A stretch of DNA of 64,000 bases from Isoetes taiwanensis (Eukaryota; Streptophyta; Lycopodiopsida; Isoetales; Isoetaceae): contig JAJEKV010000010.1 in the NCBI GenBank assembly GCA_021234155.1, forward strand, positions 14,488,463-14,552,462, read 5' to 3'. How positions within the stretch are numbered: the stretch's first letter is position 1; each line of letters starts with the position of its first letter. Positions 47,954 through 59,485 of the stretch are shown here, in pieces. The notes under the pieces are model-generated. The model saw only the letters and a list, made by a program, of their open reading frames with translations, was not told where the DNA came from and made no database searches. The translations under genes were made by a program, and so were the position numbers.

Positions 47954-49334
47954 GATGCCTTTCCTGACGCACAGCTGTTTTTGATCACGGCCACGCCCCA
48001 TTGGTTCCATCACTTTCAGCAGTATCTTCTCACCGGTGCTCTTCCATCAGAAGATCCCACGCTTTCTCCCGAAAAACTTCGATCCCGCCACCGTCAGTTT
48101 CTCCGTGAGGTCAGTGACTACACCATGGTTGCGGGCCATCTGTACAAATGCGGCAAGGATATGGTCCACAGACGCTGTGTTCTTCCTCATGAAGCACCCA
48201 ATATCGTTCGACAAGCCCATGAGGGGCTTGGTGGTGGTCATTTCTATAGTGACACTACGGCACGCAAAATCCTTCTCGCAGGCTATTTCTGGCCCACGCT
48301 CTTCAAGAATGCCCATGCTCACGCCCGCACGTGTGATGTCTGTCAGCGTGTGGGTCGGCCCACGGCCCGTGACGCACTCCCTGTTGACGCCGGTCGCCAC
48401 GCCACTTCCCTTCAGCAAATGGGGAATGGACTTTGTGGGGCCCATGGATCCTCCCGCGCGGCACACCCATGCCCGCTACATTCTGCTCATCACTGATTAC
48501 GCTACCAAATGGGCTGAGGCTTGTGCCCTTCCAGACAACACTGCAGCCAGCACGGCCAAGGTTCTCTACACGCACATCATCACGCGTTTTGGTTGTCCCA
48601 CGGAACTTGTTAGTGATCGTGGCGTCCATTTCATTAATCACACCATCAAGGAGCTGACGGATTATTTGCACATACATCACCGCAAAAGCACACCTTACTA
48701 TCCTCAAGGGAATGGTTTGGCTGAAAGCACAAACAAGACTCTCATCACTATTCTGAAGAAAATCTGTGATGCCTCTCGCACGGATTGGCAAGAAAAGTTA
48801 CCCACTGTTCTTTGGGCTTACAACTGCTGTTTCACGATTGCTACTGGTCATACTCCTTTTAAGTTGGTTTATGGTCAAGAAGCTTTGATGCCCTTTGAAT
48901 ATGTTCTTCCGACACTTCGTTTCCAACTCGCTACCACATGTAATCCACCTGCAGCTCTTCAAGAACGAGTTTATCAACTTGAACAATTGGATGAACTTAG
49001 GCGAGATGCTTATATTCGGGTTCTTCATGGCCAACAATTGCGAAAATCCTTGCATGACAAACATCTGAAGACCAAAACTTTTAAAGAAGGTGATTTGGTT
49101 TTGCTTTATGATTCTCGTTACAAAAATTTTCCAGGCAAGTTAAAATTCAGGTGGCTTGGTCCTTATCAAATTATTCAAGTTGTTCAACCCAGTGTTTTCA
49201 AGCTGGCCGAATTAGATGGCACTCCATTACCTACACTGGTTAATGGTTTTTGCCTCAAACAATTTTATACAGAAGATACAAGCGTTCATACACATGATCA
49301 ACAACAAAATTCCGACTCCACAGATAGTGACTAA
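47954..49334 (+). pseudogene. Gypsy integrase
   Basis: The HHCC zinc domain (HEGLGGGH...CDVCQ) is at about 48218-48345 in one frame. The catalytic core follows in the next frame after a +1 shift near 48380-48405: D in TDYATKWAEA, D in VSDRGVHF, E in YYPQGNGLAESTNK. The DDE set is complete. The end has a GPYQIIQ-like domain (about 49160) and an acidic tail. Integrase joins element DNA to the genome. The frameshift would block translation of this copy. Confidence 0.87.
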
Positions 49335-49442
49335 GCGGCATATTTATATTATATTAGTGGCGACATACAAAAGGTGGGCATTGCCCATATACATCCGCTA
49401 TGGGCAGAGCCCTATTTACAAAATCCTAAGTTAAAAGAACCC

Positions 49443-49682
49443 CTACTCCGGGTTTGGAGCAGAGGTGATGCGGAGCACCAGGTAGCGGCAGTGCTCAGGC
49501 TCCCAGCGCAGATGAATTACCACCTCGATAGGAGTGGTCTTGGGGTCAGGGTGCTCCGCCATTGCGCCACACCAGCCGTCCATCCGGATGCCGCGGTTGC
49601 GACATTTCCAGAGGTCCATCGCGTTCATCTTGCAAGTGATCCATTCCTGGCAACTCATCGGCATAGTACATTCGTCGTCCAT
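49443..49682 (-). CDS. Small antisense ORF in the gypsy 3' region (family A)
   Basis: 79 codons from ATG at 49682. A TATATAAG box (minus strand, about 49719-49727) lies about 40 bases upstream, and a stop lies just before it in frame. The product has no known domain, but it matches the ORF at 61019-61300: the pattern C.M...DL..C..RGI, then VVIHL.W.PE, and a C-terminus ending PNPE. Shared order of motifs, shared TATA-to-ATG spacing and shared stop position argue for a real protein family rather than a chance ORF. Antisense ORFs are known from some plant gypsy elements; whether this is one is inference. Confidence 0.5.
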   Translation of the reverse strand: MDDECTMPMSCQEWITCKMNAMDLWKCRNRGIRMDGWCGAMAEHPDPKTTPIEVVIHLRWEPEHCRYLVLRITSAPNPE

Positions 49683-49714
49683 GCTCACGAACTGGCGTCT
49701 CAGCTTCGACCACT

Positions 49715-49730
49715 GCTCGTCTTATATAGC
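49715..49730 (-). promoter_or_regulatory. TATA box of the small antisense ORF
   Basis: Minus strand GCTATATAAGACG, about 40 bases before the ATG. Confidence 0.45.
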
Positions 49731-49830
49731 CCAACCGCTTGGAGCTCTGCCGACGTGGACCACTCCCAAAATTGCTAATGTGGTTGCAATGCAAGGCTCT
49801 TTCTAAATGCAGAATTTCTCTCACGCCGCA

Positions 49831-50229
49831 TATCTAGCCATGGCACTGTCTGACACATTCTCCTTTATGATATCCCACTTCGAGTTGCCGGCATTAATTG
49901 CCATCCCTTCCTTTTACGCCCGTCAGCCATTATTATTTGTACCTTCGCCCAACTGTCAAATCCTACCGTTCCTTCACGACTTATCTCCGCCGTTCATCTG
50001 CCTTCCCTTCACTACTCTGGGACTTAGCCAAAATTTTGCCTCTCAATCGTCCCCTTCAGATCTGTTGCCACCTGGCCTCATCAACGACCCCTTTTTCCTT
50101 CTCATCATGCCCTTTCGCCACAACTTGTGCGCCCTAAAACCTTTTCGTCTATCTTCGTTTTCCTCTTCCGCTCTCCACCCTCTGGCTTCTTTCCATCCGC
50201 TCTTGCGCTTCCTTCCTTCGTTTCTTGCC
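49831..50229 (+). other. Gypsy spacer between the small ORF and ORF3
   Basis: Pyrimidine-rich leader-like sequence. An ORF can be read through it (from 49807), but its Pro/Leu/Phe-rich content is not protein-like. Confidence 0.4.
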
Positions 50230-50376
50230 ATGGCTGTTTCACCAAAATTCCCTACTCTTCAAGATACTGCTCCAAGGGATCCGACTCTTTTTGAGTCTGT
50301 TAGTTTTTCCACTCCCACCTTTCGCGATGCTTTGGAAGAAGCACGAATTCATTATTTAGATAAAAAAGCGGGATTT
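50230..50376 (+). pseudogene. Gypsy ORF3, N-terminal part
   Basis: Starts GCC-ATG-GCT at 50230 and reads MAVSPKFPTLQDTAPRDPTL.. to about residue 49, where an insertion begins. It probably continues at about 51770 (YFEVNENSQFLKVIKS). Confidence 0.5.
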
Positions 50377-51770
50377 TGAGAATTTTGAATCACCTTGTCC
50401 GGGTCCACCATAAGCAAAAAGTGGTTCAGCTTTAGTTTAAATTTGTCCCGCTCAAATTGGACGGGACAATTTGAAATTTGAATAAGATATATCTAAATAT
50501 ATGAGCATATAGCTTGTCAGCGCCCACTTTGCTTGGCGACAAGGAGGCCGGAGCTCCAAGCGCAAGATCGAACAGAAGGTCGCCAGCCATAGCCAGGGTC
50601 GCCATAGCCGGCATAGAAGGTCGCCATAGCCGAAGGTAGCAATAGCACCAGTTTGGGCCTAAATCGTGGAGGTTTTTTGGGGACGAAATTTTGTGTAGCA
50701 TGCAGAGGCGGCCATGGACAGAGCAGGCAATTTGAACAGAGCCATGGCCATGAGCAGAGCCGACGTTTTCAGCAGACTGCAGGCATGTATTCTTTGCAAG
50801 GAATTCCTCTAATTGTAAGAGAAATGTTTATTCAGGCATATCGGATTTTGTGAATGAAATTTGTAGCTATGCCCTCCTGACATTCCGATCTGCGATTCTA
50901 TCAGGGAGCTCCTTCTATTCTTATTTTGTGCAAAAATAACATGTGAGCCTTTTCTGCTTAGACTGCAAATTGCAAATTTAGAAATAATATTGTAACAGTA
51001 TGCGGTGCAGATCCAGTGTGCTCAGATTGAGGTATGGCTGGATAAGACACTCCATTCTTGTCAACACCAAAAGGTATTCCTATATCGACAACTATGCTTA
51101 TCAATTGGCTTATTGCAGACAATTACAGTTCAAATTTCCAGTAGCTGCCTATCCAATGCGTCTTCCTACTCTTCTGGAAGCTTCATATCTGCCATCTCTC
51201 CCAGCATAGCAACAAGAAGAATAAAATTGTTTCAAATAAAAAGTATCTAGTTAAACATTTGACAGGCCGTACGATTTTTTCTAAGGACTGCATATAAGGT
51301 GAATTCTTGCTCCACTGGATCGCTATGCAATTTAGTTGAGCACAAAAAAGTGTAGAGAGCTATGGGTCTGCTCAGCAAGATCGCCACAGCGATTTTGTTG
51401 AGCATAAATTTTGGTTTTTTTGATAAGTTGTATTCTTTGTTTATTAATAATTTCTATTAATGGACAAGAGGTATAATTTTATATAGACTTCTTAAATGCA
51501 AAAATAAGCAAGCTATTTTATTCATGTATCCAATATGCTCTCATTTTTTGTTCAAGAAGATCGCAATGGCGATCTTTGCAAGCCTTTCATGTATAAAATT
51601 TGTAAAATTATTACACTATCTTGTATAAAATTGCCTTAAAATGTTCATATATTGGTTTCTTATGATAAAGAAGATCGCAATGGCGATTTGTTCAACCTTT
51701 TTTGCATGTTTTTTCTTGACCATTGAGGTCCTCATAGACTTCTTTTAGCGATTTATATGGGCAGTGCAAC
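50377..51770. mobile_element. 1.4-kb insert of unknown class in ORF3
   Basis: It breaks the ORF3 reading and has no long ORF. It carries several near-palindromic GATCGCnATGGCGATy motifs (about 51379, 51554, 51668) and a GGTCGCCATAGCC tandem run (50576-50645). ATTT at both edges may be a short target duplication. The ends GGATTTTGAGAATT and (minus) TTTGAGAAATTGGGAATT are weakly similar. Confidence 0.4.
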
Positions 51771-54700
51771 CTATTTCGAGGTCAACGAGAATTCCCAATT
51801 TCTCAAAGTAATTAAATCGTGCTTGAAGGTCCAAGTCGCGCTGTTGTAGAACGCCACTGGCTGTATGAATTCTCTCGGCAGGAACTCCCTGCCCCCAATC
51901 CGAATCAACTCAGGCAGTTTGTCGCTCACATGATCAACACCACTGACGGATACGCCACCAGGGTCGATCAGACCACAATTTTGCTTACCCCGGTTCTGCT
52001 TTCTCAGGTATTCCAAGTCCCTCTTCACAAGTCTTCTTTATCTTGGGCTGCCTTACAGGAACAGGATGTCTCTCAGTATGGCCAACCTCCTTATCAAGCC
52101 AACACTCATAGACTCACGAACATTGCCAAGTCCCATGATACTTTTGTTAAATTTCTATGGCGCAAGTTCTATGGGTATTCCATCAAGAATACCCACATCA
52201 ATAAACAGTTTTTCAACATCGTTATTATGGCCATCCACTCCACTCATCCTATTGATTGGCCACAGGTTTTGTTCCTCCGACTTCTTCATGAAATTGATCG
52301 CATCCGAGCAGCCCCCTCTTCTGGCTTTGAAACTGCTGTGGGTGCTCACCTCCAAGCTGTCATCCATCATTGTGTCCCTCTATCCAGTCCTGGGTCCCCC
52401 ACCACTTCTCAAGCATCCACCCACCAAACCTTCCATTCCCTTCCTAAAAACCACCGGGCTGAGACTTCACGCCCTCATCCTTCCCCTGGTGACTGGTCAC
52501 GCTCAAAATCAAGACAAACCTATTCCTGTGTCCTCTTCATCCATGGAGACCACGCCCTCAAATTCTCATCATGTTTCTCAGACGTCACAGTCTAATCGCC
52601 AACAGGGCCCCGCACTTTCACCTTCTCGACAGGCCCTGTATCAATATCAGCAGGATGTACAAGCAGCTGTCCTTAAGCTTCAGGACTCGCAAGAAACCTT
52701 CATGAATGGCATGCAAGCTTACATGGAGGCCACGGAAGCAGTTCACAGGGATCTCCATGCTGCCACCACGGAAGTTCAATCTCTTGAAGATAAGCTTCAA
52801 CAGAAGCACGAGGCTCTTTTACAGGCCCGTGAATCTCTAAAGGCTGAGCAGGACCAGACTAGCCTGCTCGCTGATCAACAGGCTCAGTTACAGTCCACTA
52901 TTCAGGAATTGTTGGCTACCAACAAGGATACGGATAAACTCCTTGTCGACAAGGATCAAGCCCTTGCAGATCTCCACACCATGTACATGGAGCTCTCTCA
53001 GAATTACACCAACCGAGTCCAAGAACTTGCTGAGCACAATATGCGCATCTCTTCTCTCGAAGACCAACTTTCCACGCTGCACAGTCAGCTCACGCCTCTC
53101 CAGGCTCAACTCACTGACGCTCAGAAGCAGAAGATAATTGATGACGCAGAAATTGCCACCCTTCGGCTTCAAAGCTCCACTCACGTGCCTTCATCTTCAC
53201 AGGCCACACTCTCTCGCCGGAAGTACCGTAATCAGTCCCGTCTTCTTGCTGACAAAGATAATCAGCTCCGAGACTTAGAGCATCAACTCAAGCAGGCTGT
53301 TCAATCTGCGGAAGAAGCCCAGAGTCAACATGAGGTATATATTGATATTGCTCTCCGCATTCCTACGGACTTCTGTACTCCTTCCAGTTATCTGGATTAT
53401 GTGGTTGCCCGACGCCACCTTTTTCTTCTCAAGTGGTACTCGGCCAACGGCAAGATTAATACGCAGCCCCTGGGTAGCACGGATTTTCTCCGGATCTGGC
53501 CGGACCTTTCCATTGAAGACAAAGGCTTACTCTGTGCCCTCTTAGTCTTTGATCAAATCCACTGTGAGGATTCTGATTTGGTCATCTTCCGCGTTGTGCA
53601 GCCTATGGCTTATATTTTTCATGATTTCTATCTGGATGATACACAGGATAAATTCAGAGATGAGGCACATCGCATTTTTCAGGGAAACCCTCATGCCCAC
53701 TGGTTGTTATTGGAAAACAATCCGTATTTACAGGATCCTGCGCGGTCCAACACTCTATGCACTGAGTACATGCCTAAGCTTGCTCATCACCTACCTCTAT
53801 GGCAAGCTGAAACGTTGGAACAGGTGCGGAAGAATTTAGCCCATCCTGAGGATCTTCCGTTTGCACAAATTTATATGCAGCACCTGGGTGGCTACAACTC
53901 CCTGCGTGCCCTTCTGGACAGCAAGACTATACCCACGGGTTGGGTTAATCCTCCGCCTATACCATGCTCGATTCAGTTGGGAAACGGTGGTGCCGGCTCG
54001 ATGCGGATCTTGTTCGTTGAATTGGGGAGCGTGCCCCATTACCCACACCCACGGGCATGGCGCAATCTCCGTATGCTTCATTACATGCACCCGCACGCCC
54101 CAGGTATCTCACCTCGGATAAGCGTCTTCCCTTTTGGACTAAGGTCCTGGAAGGCCACGCTGGGTGGACTCCTCCTCAGATCTCCACGGATCTCCGCTGG
54201 GATACGCGTTTTGTTCGATGCTCTAATTGGGAGAATGGCGCTACTTTGGACCATACCGAAAATTGGATCTACATCCCTAATGCACGAGGTTGGGAGACAC
54301 CCACACATGCTATCTCTGGCCTTGATCTCTTTTTGGAACATGCTGCCAGTTCCCCGGATTCATCTGTTCACCGCCAAGCAGGTTTTTGTGCTGCCTTAAA
54401 GTGCTTTTTGCTGAGCTCTCTTGCCAGAGGGCGTCCTATCTATTATTGCAACCCGAATGCAAGCGTCAGTACCTTCGGCCTCCAGACCTGCCTTCTCATG
54501 GAATGCCAGTTTGTACCTGCTGAAGCACACCGTGCCCTTGAAGAAATGGTGCACTTTGGGTTTCTCATTGACGCTCATAACGCCATAGGCCTCCACACTC
54601 CTGAAGCTCTTCAGGCACGCCAAGATCTCATTGGGAACTATCATAATGGCCCCCGTCCTCATACTCGCCAGGATGAATTTCAGACTCATGGGTTCCCGCC

Positions 54701-54782
54701 ATCTGAAACCGTTCCCCCTTTTCTCCTCATTGAGTGTCGTTTGGTGGGGGGGAGTGTTAGTCCTGTACATCCTGATACATGA
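51771..54782 (+). pseudogene. Gypsy ORF3, main part, coiled-coil protein
   Basis: After integrase, in the position where env-like genes sit in some plant gypsy elements. N-terminal part (51771-52350): RAVVERHWLYEF, LLSQVFQVPL, FLWRKFYGYSIKN, a style seen in plant retroelement ORFs. Then a Ser/Pro/Gln linker, a long coiled coil with clear heptads (about 52630-53180) and a second one (53240-53335), and a globular C-terminal half (DFLRIWPDLSIEDKGLLC, IYIPNARGWETPTHAISGLD). Coding moves between frames near 52350-52490 and 54000. No signal peptide or membrane segment was seen, so a viral-type envelope is unlikely. The last codons overlap the polypurine tract and 3' LTR. Function unknown. Confidence 0.6.
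54741..54754 (+). other. Gypsy polypurine tract
   Basis: TTGGTGGGGGGGAG directly before the 3' LTR. Confidence 0.8.
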
Positions 54783-55359
54783 CTATTCGTGCACACAGAG
54801 GACTAGGTCAAGAACAAGGAGCCCGGGCCGAGTCCAGTCCATCAAAGGCCCAAAGAAGACCAAGCAGCGGCGGACCACGCAGCGGCACCATGCGAGAAGG
54901 CCACGCCCGCGACGACAAAGAAGAGGCGAAACGGACAAGTGATCGGCCCAGTCAACGTCGGGCGTGATTTCGAACACACCTCAAGAGGCACCGCCAACAT
55001 TCCTGCAAATCAGGCCTCCTTCCAGGAGTCGGCACCGAGATCTGCAAAGTGTCTATATTGGGCCAGAGGTCATTGTACTATATATGAGTAGAGCTAGCAC
55101 TCGAGTTTTTAGATGAGTTTTTGGTCTTATCTCCATTCTGTTTTCTCTCTATTGCGAGAGCTCATGTATCATCATTGATATCAAAGAGTTTCGTTCTCAT
55201 CATTGTGTTCTTATTGTTTTTCTTTTGTTCTCTCTCTTTCCCTTTTCCTTTGTTCCTTTTGCAAATCCCGCGTGACACAGCTACCGAATTCTCCTGTTTG
55301 ATCCAAGGGTCCTCACAGAGGGCTGTCTTGCAGGAGTTCCCGAACCCAGACCCCAAACA
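54755..55359 (+). repeat. Gypsy 3' LTR
   Basis: 605 bp; ends TGTTAG...CCCAAACA; followed by the target duplication CCTTG. Confidence 0.93.
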
Positions 55360-58022
55360 CCTTGTGGTTGTTCCATAAAGATCTCCTCATCTAGTTGAGC
55401 ATTCAAGAAAGCAGTACTAACGTCCATATGATGGACCTCAAGGTTTTTTGCATTTGCATATGCCATTGAGAGAATCCCTTGGCCACTAATCTGGCCTTGT
55501 ATTTCTGCCCCTTTCCATCAGACTCTGGTTTGAGTTTAAATATCCATTTGTTTTTCACAATATTTTTTCCACTAGGTCTCTCAAAACTCATAAGTTTGTG
55601 TCCTTTGAAAGGTATTCATTTCCTCTTCCATGGCTTTTTTCCAACATAATGAGTCATCAGCACTCATAGATTCTTCATAGCAGGAAGGTACATTAGGTTC
55701 TAGAATGGCTAGAATTTGTTCAAGTTCGGGTTCTTCAGCAAATCTCCTACTTTTTCCTTCATCACTTCTTCCATATTTATTTGTATCAATGTTCAAGCCA
55801 TCCTTAAGTTTTTCCGCCTCTGTCCTCCTTTTCTTGTTTTTCAACACATTATCCTCATGATGCACATCTAGCTGATCCTCTCCATTCTCAACAGATTTAA
55901 TATGAGTTAAGCTTCCAGAATATTTCCCATTGATGTCTTCATCATCACAGATTTCTGATTTTCCATGATCCTTGTTCACATCTTTAGTTTCATTCTCACT
56001 ATTTGTATTTCCTAGTTCCTTTGATTTCTCCTTCTCTCTATCTTTGTATAAAGTACTCTCATCAAATGTTACATCTCGACTCACTATAATTTTTCTTTTA
56101 GCTGGCTCATACAGCTGGTACCTTTTTGAATGCTCGTCATAACCTATGAGATAGCATAGGCAAGCTCTGTCATCTAGTTTTCTTCTAACTTCTTCTGGTA
56201 TATGAGCATATGCTGCACATCCATACACTTTATAATGTTCAAAAGAGGGTTCAGTTCCATACCATAATTTGTCAGGTACTTCTCCATTTGTGCTTCTAGT
56301 AGGCAATTTGTTTTGAATACTTGCTGCTGATTTGAGTGCTTCCTCCCACAGAAAGTTTGGCAGGCCAGTATGCTTGATCATAGATCTCACTGCATTAAGC
56401 AGTGATCTATTCTTCCTCTCTGCTATTCCATTTTGTTGAGGAGTGTGTGAGCATGTAAGTTGCCTTTTAATCCCAAGACTTTGGCAATATTTGTTAAACC
56501 TGTAAGAAACAAACTCACCTCCTCTGTCAGTTCTCAAGCATTTAATTTTCTTACCAGTTTGTCTTTCTGTTTCAGCTTGAAATATTTTGAATGCTTCAAA
56601 GGCTTGATCCTTGGTAAAGGTAATAAAGTACTTTCTCCCATGAATGCTTCTAACATTTAGTGGTCCACATAGATCACTATGCACAATCTCCGAGATTTCT
56701 TTTGCCCTTTTTGCTTGCTTGGAAAATGGTAATCTACTGTTTTTTCCCAATAAACAGCCCTCACACTTAAGGTTTTCAACCTTATCTTCTTCCCCTATAA
56801 TCAGCCCCCTTTTAATCATATAGTTAATATTGTTTGCATGAGTATGGCCAAGTCTCTCATGCCATAATTTCAAGGAAGGTATTCTTACTGTATTGATTGC
56901 ATCAGCCTTATCATTATAGAAACCAAAGAGTTTGCCAATACATTTCCCAAGAAACTTGATTTTATTATGCATCATCACTTTACAAAATAGTTTTTCAGAC
57001 ACTACTTGATATCCAAGATCTACTAATTGAGTGACAAAAATAAGGTTCTTCACTATATTAGGAACACAAAATACTTTCTCTAACATAACAATCTTTCCTT
57101 CCAAGTCATATAATTCCAAAAGTTCTCCTTCTTCAACCTTTTCTAATTTCCCATCTCCCATTGAAACAAAGCTCGAAATTTTGCTAGTCTTCTCCTTTAG
57201 CCTGCACTTGGATTTTATCACGCTTCTTTCAGCTCCACTATCTATGACAAATAGATTATCATCATCTTTAGAAGTTCTTTCAGAAACAGAAAAGATTTTT
57301 GAATTAGTTACCTCTGCATTTTCGTCCATTTCATCTTCAGCCTCCTCTTCTTCTGCTTCTCTGGTTATGTTTATAGCAGTTGGTCTTCCTTTGCCTTTGT
57401 TCCTAAGGTTTCCTCTTCCCCTTGAGTTATTACCTCGGGTATTATACCCTCTGCCCCTAGCAGTCATGCCTCTTCCTCTACCTTTTTCTTGATCCCTTGG
57501 GCTGGAGCAGTTAGCAGCTACATGATCATAACCTTGGCAATTAAAGCATCTATTATCTTTTGGCAGTTTGGGATAGTTAGCCTTAATGTGGCCTTCTAGA
57601 TTGCAATAAAAGCAGGGACCTACTCGGCCTCTTCCCCTAGCATAGAGTATTTCATTATTTTCATCACTCTCCTTTTTTACCTTCCTTTGTTCTACTTCAG
57701 TTCTGAGCATATTTTCAGCTTTATTCCTTGTCTTAGCAACATTTCTTATCAAGACTGACAGATGCTCATTAGAAGAAACAGCTCGGGCTATGGATAGCAC
57801 TTGATACCTTTCATTTATGACAACTCCAGCTCCATCTAAATCAGCTATGATGTTATCAAATTTAAAAAATTCTGACACATCATCATCCTCATGAAACCTA
57901 AGGTTCCTTAGTTCAGTTTCCAAAACATCAATTTGTGAAGATGTCTTGGCCTCATAATTTTTTTTTTTTTTAAGCAAATAACTCCACATTTGCCTAGGTG
58001 TCTTACCTCTGAGTTTGAGCAT
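55360..58022 (-). pseudogene. Copia gag end, protease, integrase and start of reverse transcriptase
   Basis: Read from 58022 downward: Gag helices, zinc knuckles CFYCNLEGHIKANYP (last Cys replaced) and CFNCQGYDHVAANC, Lys/Arg/Gly-rich stretch, protease VIDSGAERSV, and integrase zinc domain WHERLGHTHANN...CEGCLLGK. In the integrase core, KYFITF joins KDQAFEAF directly, so the segment carrying the first catalytic Asp is deleted. The second Asp (RTDRGGEF) and Glu (PQQNGIAERKNR) remain. The RT start (NKWIFKLKPESDGK, RLVAKGFSQ) is then joined, with a ~20-residue loss and frame change near 55466, to VHHMDVSTAFLNAQLDEEIFMEQPQG, where the gypsy is inserted. Confidence 0.9.
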
Positions 58023-58345
58023 AATAGTTGGTCCAACCTTGCTGCAAATAATGCCTTTGGCCTCCTTTAATTTTGCAATTCTGGTTGCATTTGACGAGCT
58101 TCCTTCTTCACTAGGATTTGCAGACGTCCTCCTCCTCTGACTTCTCCTGCTGTTGAGCTTGCACCAGCAACACTTGTAGCAGATGTACCATCTGCATTAT
58201 CCTCACCTTCATTGCGATGTACAAGTTCCCAAAGTTCTTCTACTTCCAGAATATGCATAATCTGGTTTTTCCAGATTTGAAATCCTGGTCCCCCTTTACA
58301 GACTTCAACAGCATTGAGTAGACTTGCTCCAAATCTACTGGCCAT
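58023..58345 (-). pseudogene. Copia Gag N-terminus
   Basis: ATG at 58345, only 17 bases after the primer-binding site, reads MASRFGASLLNAVEV, then FQIWKNQIMHILEVEELWELV, a typical copia Gag start. The frame shifts near 58030-58070 relative to the rest of gag. A T-run at 57959-57972 is a further weak spot. Confidence 0.8.
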
Positions 58346-58362
58346 GATCCTGAACCTGGAGT

Positions 58363-58374
58363 GCTCTGATACCA
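58363..58374 (-). other. Copia primer-binding site
   Basis: Minus strand TGGTATCAGAGC, complementary to the 3' end of initiator methionine tRNA, two bases from the LTR. Confidence 0.9.
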
Positions 58375-58376
58375 CT

Positions 58377-58944
58377 TGTTGTCAGTTCAAAAAATTCTTA
58401 AGCAACTTCTCTATTCATGCCAATATTTAAGCAACAAGGCAAGTATAATCCATTAACATTCACCCTTTTCACTTAGCTATATAACAACCTTAACCATTAG
58501 AAATACAATTATGCACTTCACTGTAGCTTTGGGATTAATCGAAAACTGTAGCACATTTGACTCTGTCCTTGTTGAACTGAACTAGGCGGATCCGGCTCAC
58601 TCAGAGACAGATCCATTGTTCACAGATGTTTATAGCCAAGCAGATCCGGCGGTTAAGCAACCGAGGTGTTCAGCTCCGACGGTTTTGCCTTCACCGACCA
58701 TTGAATCTCGATTTGCCATGGTCCTATTTGCCATCTTAAATAAGCAATATAATTTCCTTCAATATTCGATAACTTCCAACTTAACCCTTTAACCTTTTAA
58801 CCATTATATTCAACTACCAATGTTTCACCTTATGTGACCATCGAAACCAAGGTACAGGGTTTAGTGTGACTTGCCAGATAACAACCTAGCACTGGAATCA
58901 AATGCAAGATCTCATCATCTGAGAATATTGTTTGACATCCAACA
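58377..58944 (-). repeat. Copia 5' LTR
   Basis: 568 bp, nine substitutions by eye against 36879-37446. Confidence 0.95.
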
Positions 58945-58949
58945 ATTTC

Positions 58950-59190
58950 CATGTATGTACATCAGAGCGTATTACACTGTGCAAAATAGATGTCGGGCAG
59001 TTTTTGACTGCCCTATTTCGCTGACCGTGGCTACGGTTTCAAAATTTCCCATTCATACCATTCCGCAGGTGCATGATACTTGCTTTACATGCCGTGGCTA
59101 CTATGAACATTTTTTAGTCTAGGGGTTTATGGGATCGAGAGAGACAATATTGCTTATTTGAATTTCTTCTCCTTGCTAAAATCCGCTCAT
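58950..59190. repeat. Spacer with scattered CCGTGGCTACGG motifs
   Basis: CTATTTCG..GACCGTGGCTACGG at about 59010-59036 and GCCGTGGCTACTATG at about 59092 are degenerate copies of the palindrome tandemly repeated at 62376-62690. No gene. Confidence 0.5.
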
Positions 59191-59330
59191 GTCCATGGAA
59201 GGCGCTAGCTCTAAAAACCCACAAAATGAGGCGCTTGACAAGCGCCATAATCTTGACGAGGTCATTACTAGCAGCACCGAGACAGCTATTTGTGTTTCCT
59301 ACTCGGGTCTCCTTGCTGAGCTCCGGTAAG
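59191..59330 (+). pseudogene. Possible first exon upstream of the H3-like gene
   Basis: ATG at 59191 opens a hydrophilic frame (MSMEGASSKNPQNEALDKRH..) that reaches a splice-donor-like CTCCG/GTAAGG at about 59330, just before a stop. Linkage to the H3-like sequence is a guess from position. Another protein-like stretch (VEKRPFQFLCNELDYMLGPQ) lies at about 59503-59562. Confidence 0.3.
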
Positions 59331-59485
59331 GTTGTTGGGGAAGGAGTTTTCTGCAAGGCCTCTGTCTGCCACAATATTCCAGTTCCAGACGACTGTATTG
59401 TGGTATCAGTGGACACAACTCTGGATCCAATGGCTAGTCTGCCCTTCCTCACCCCTGGAGTGGAGACAGTAGAGGAAGGCCAAGG

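Larger units (their letters stand above)
38649..55359 (+). mobile_element. Ty3/gypsy LTR retrotransposon with third ORF and internal insertions
   Basis: LTRs 38649-39247 (599 bp) and 54755-55359 (605 bp) have TGTTAG...CAAACA ends, and the target duplication CCTTG lies on both sides (38644-38648 and 55360-55364). Internal order: gag, protease, reverse transcriptase, RNase H, integrase, then a long ORF3 before the polypurine tract. Three later insertions lie at 41640-41886, 42353-46188 and about 50377-51770. It sits inside the copia pol gene, so it is younger than that element. Stops and frameshifts in pol make this copy defective. Confidence 0.95.
36879..58944 (-). mobile_element. Ty1/copia LTR retrotransposon, interrupted by a gypsy element
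   Basis: Two 568-bp LTRs (36879-37446 and 58377-58944) begin TGTTG and end CAACA, and are flanked by the 5-bp target duplication ATTTC (36874-36878, 58945-58949). By eye they differ at nine positions, about 1.6%. On the minus strand the 5' LTR is at the high-coordinate end, followed by a primer-binding site for initiator Met tRNA, gag, protease, integrase, reverse transcriptase and RNase H in copia order. The gypsy at 38649-55359 splits reverse transcriptase, flanked by CCTTG on both sides. The coding region is damaged (frameshifts, deletions, altered catalytic motif), so it cannot move by itself. Confidence 0.95.

Noticed and set aside
48047-48791. Minus-strand ORFs over integrase
   Set aside because: Shadows of the integrase coding frames.
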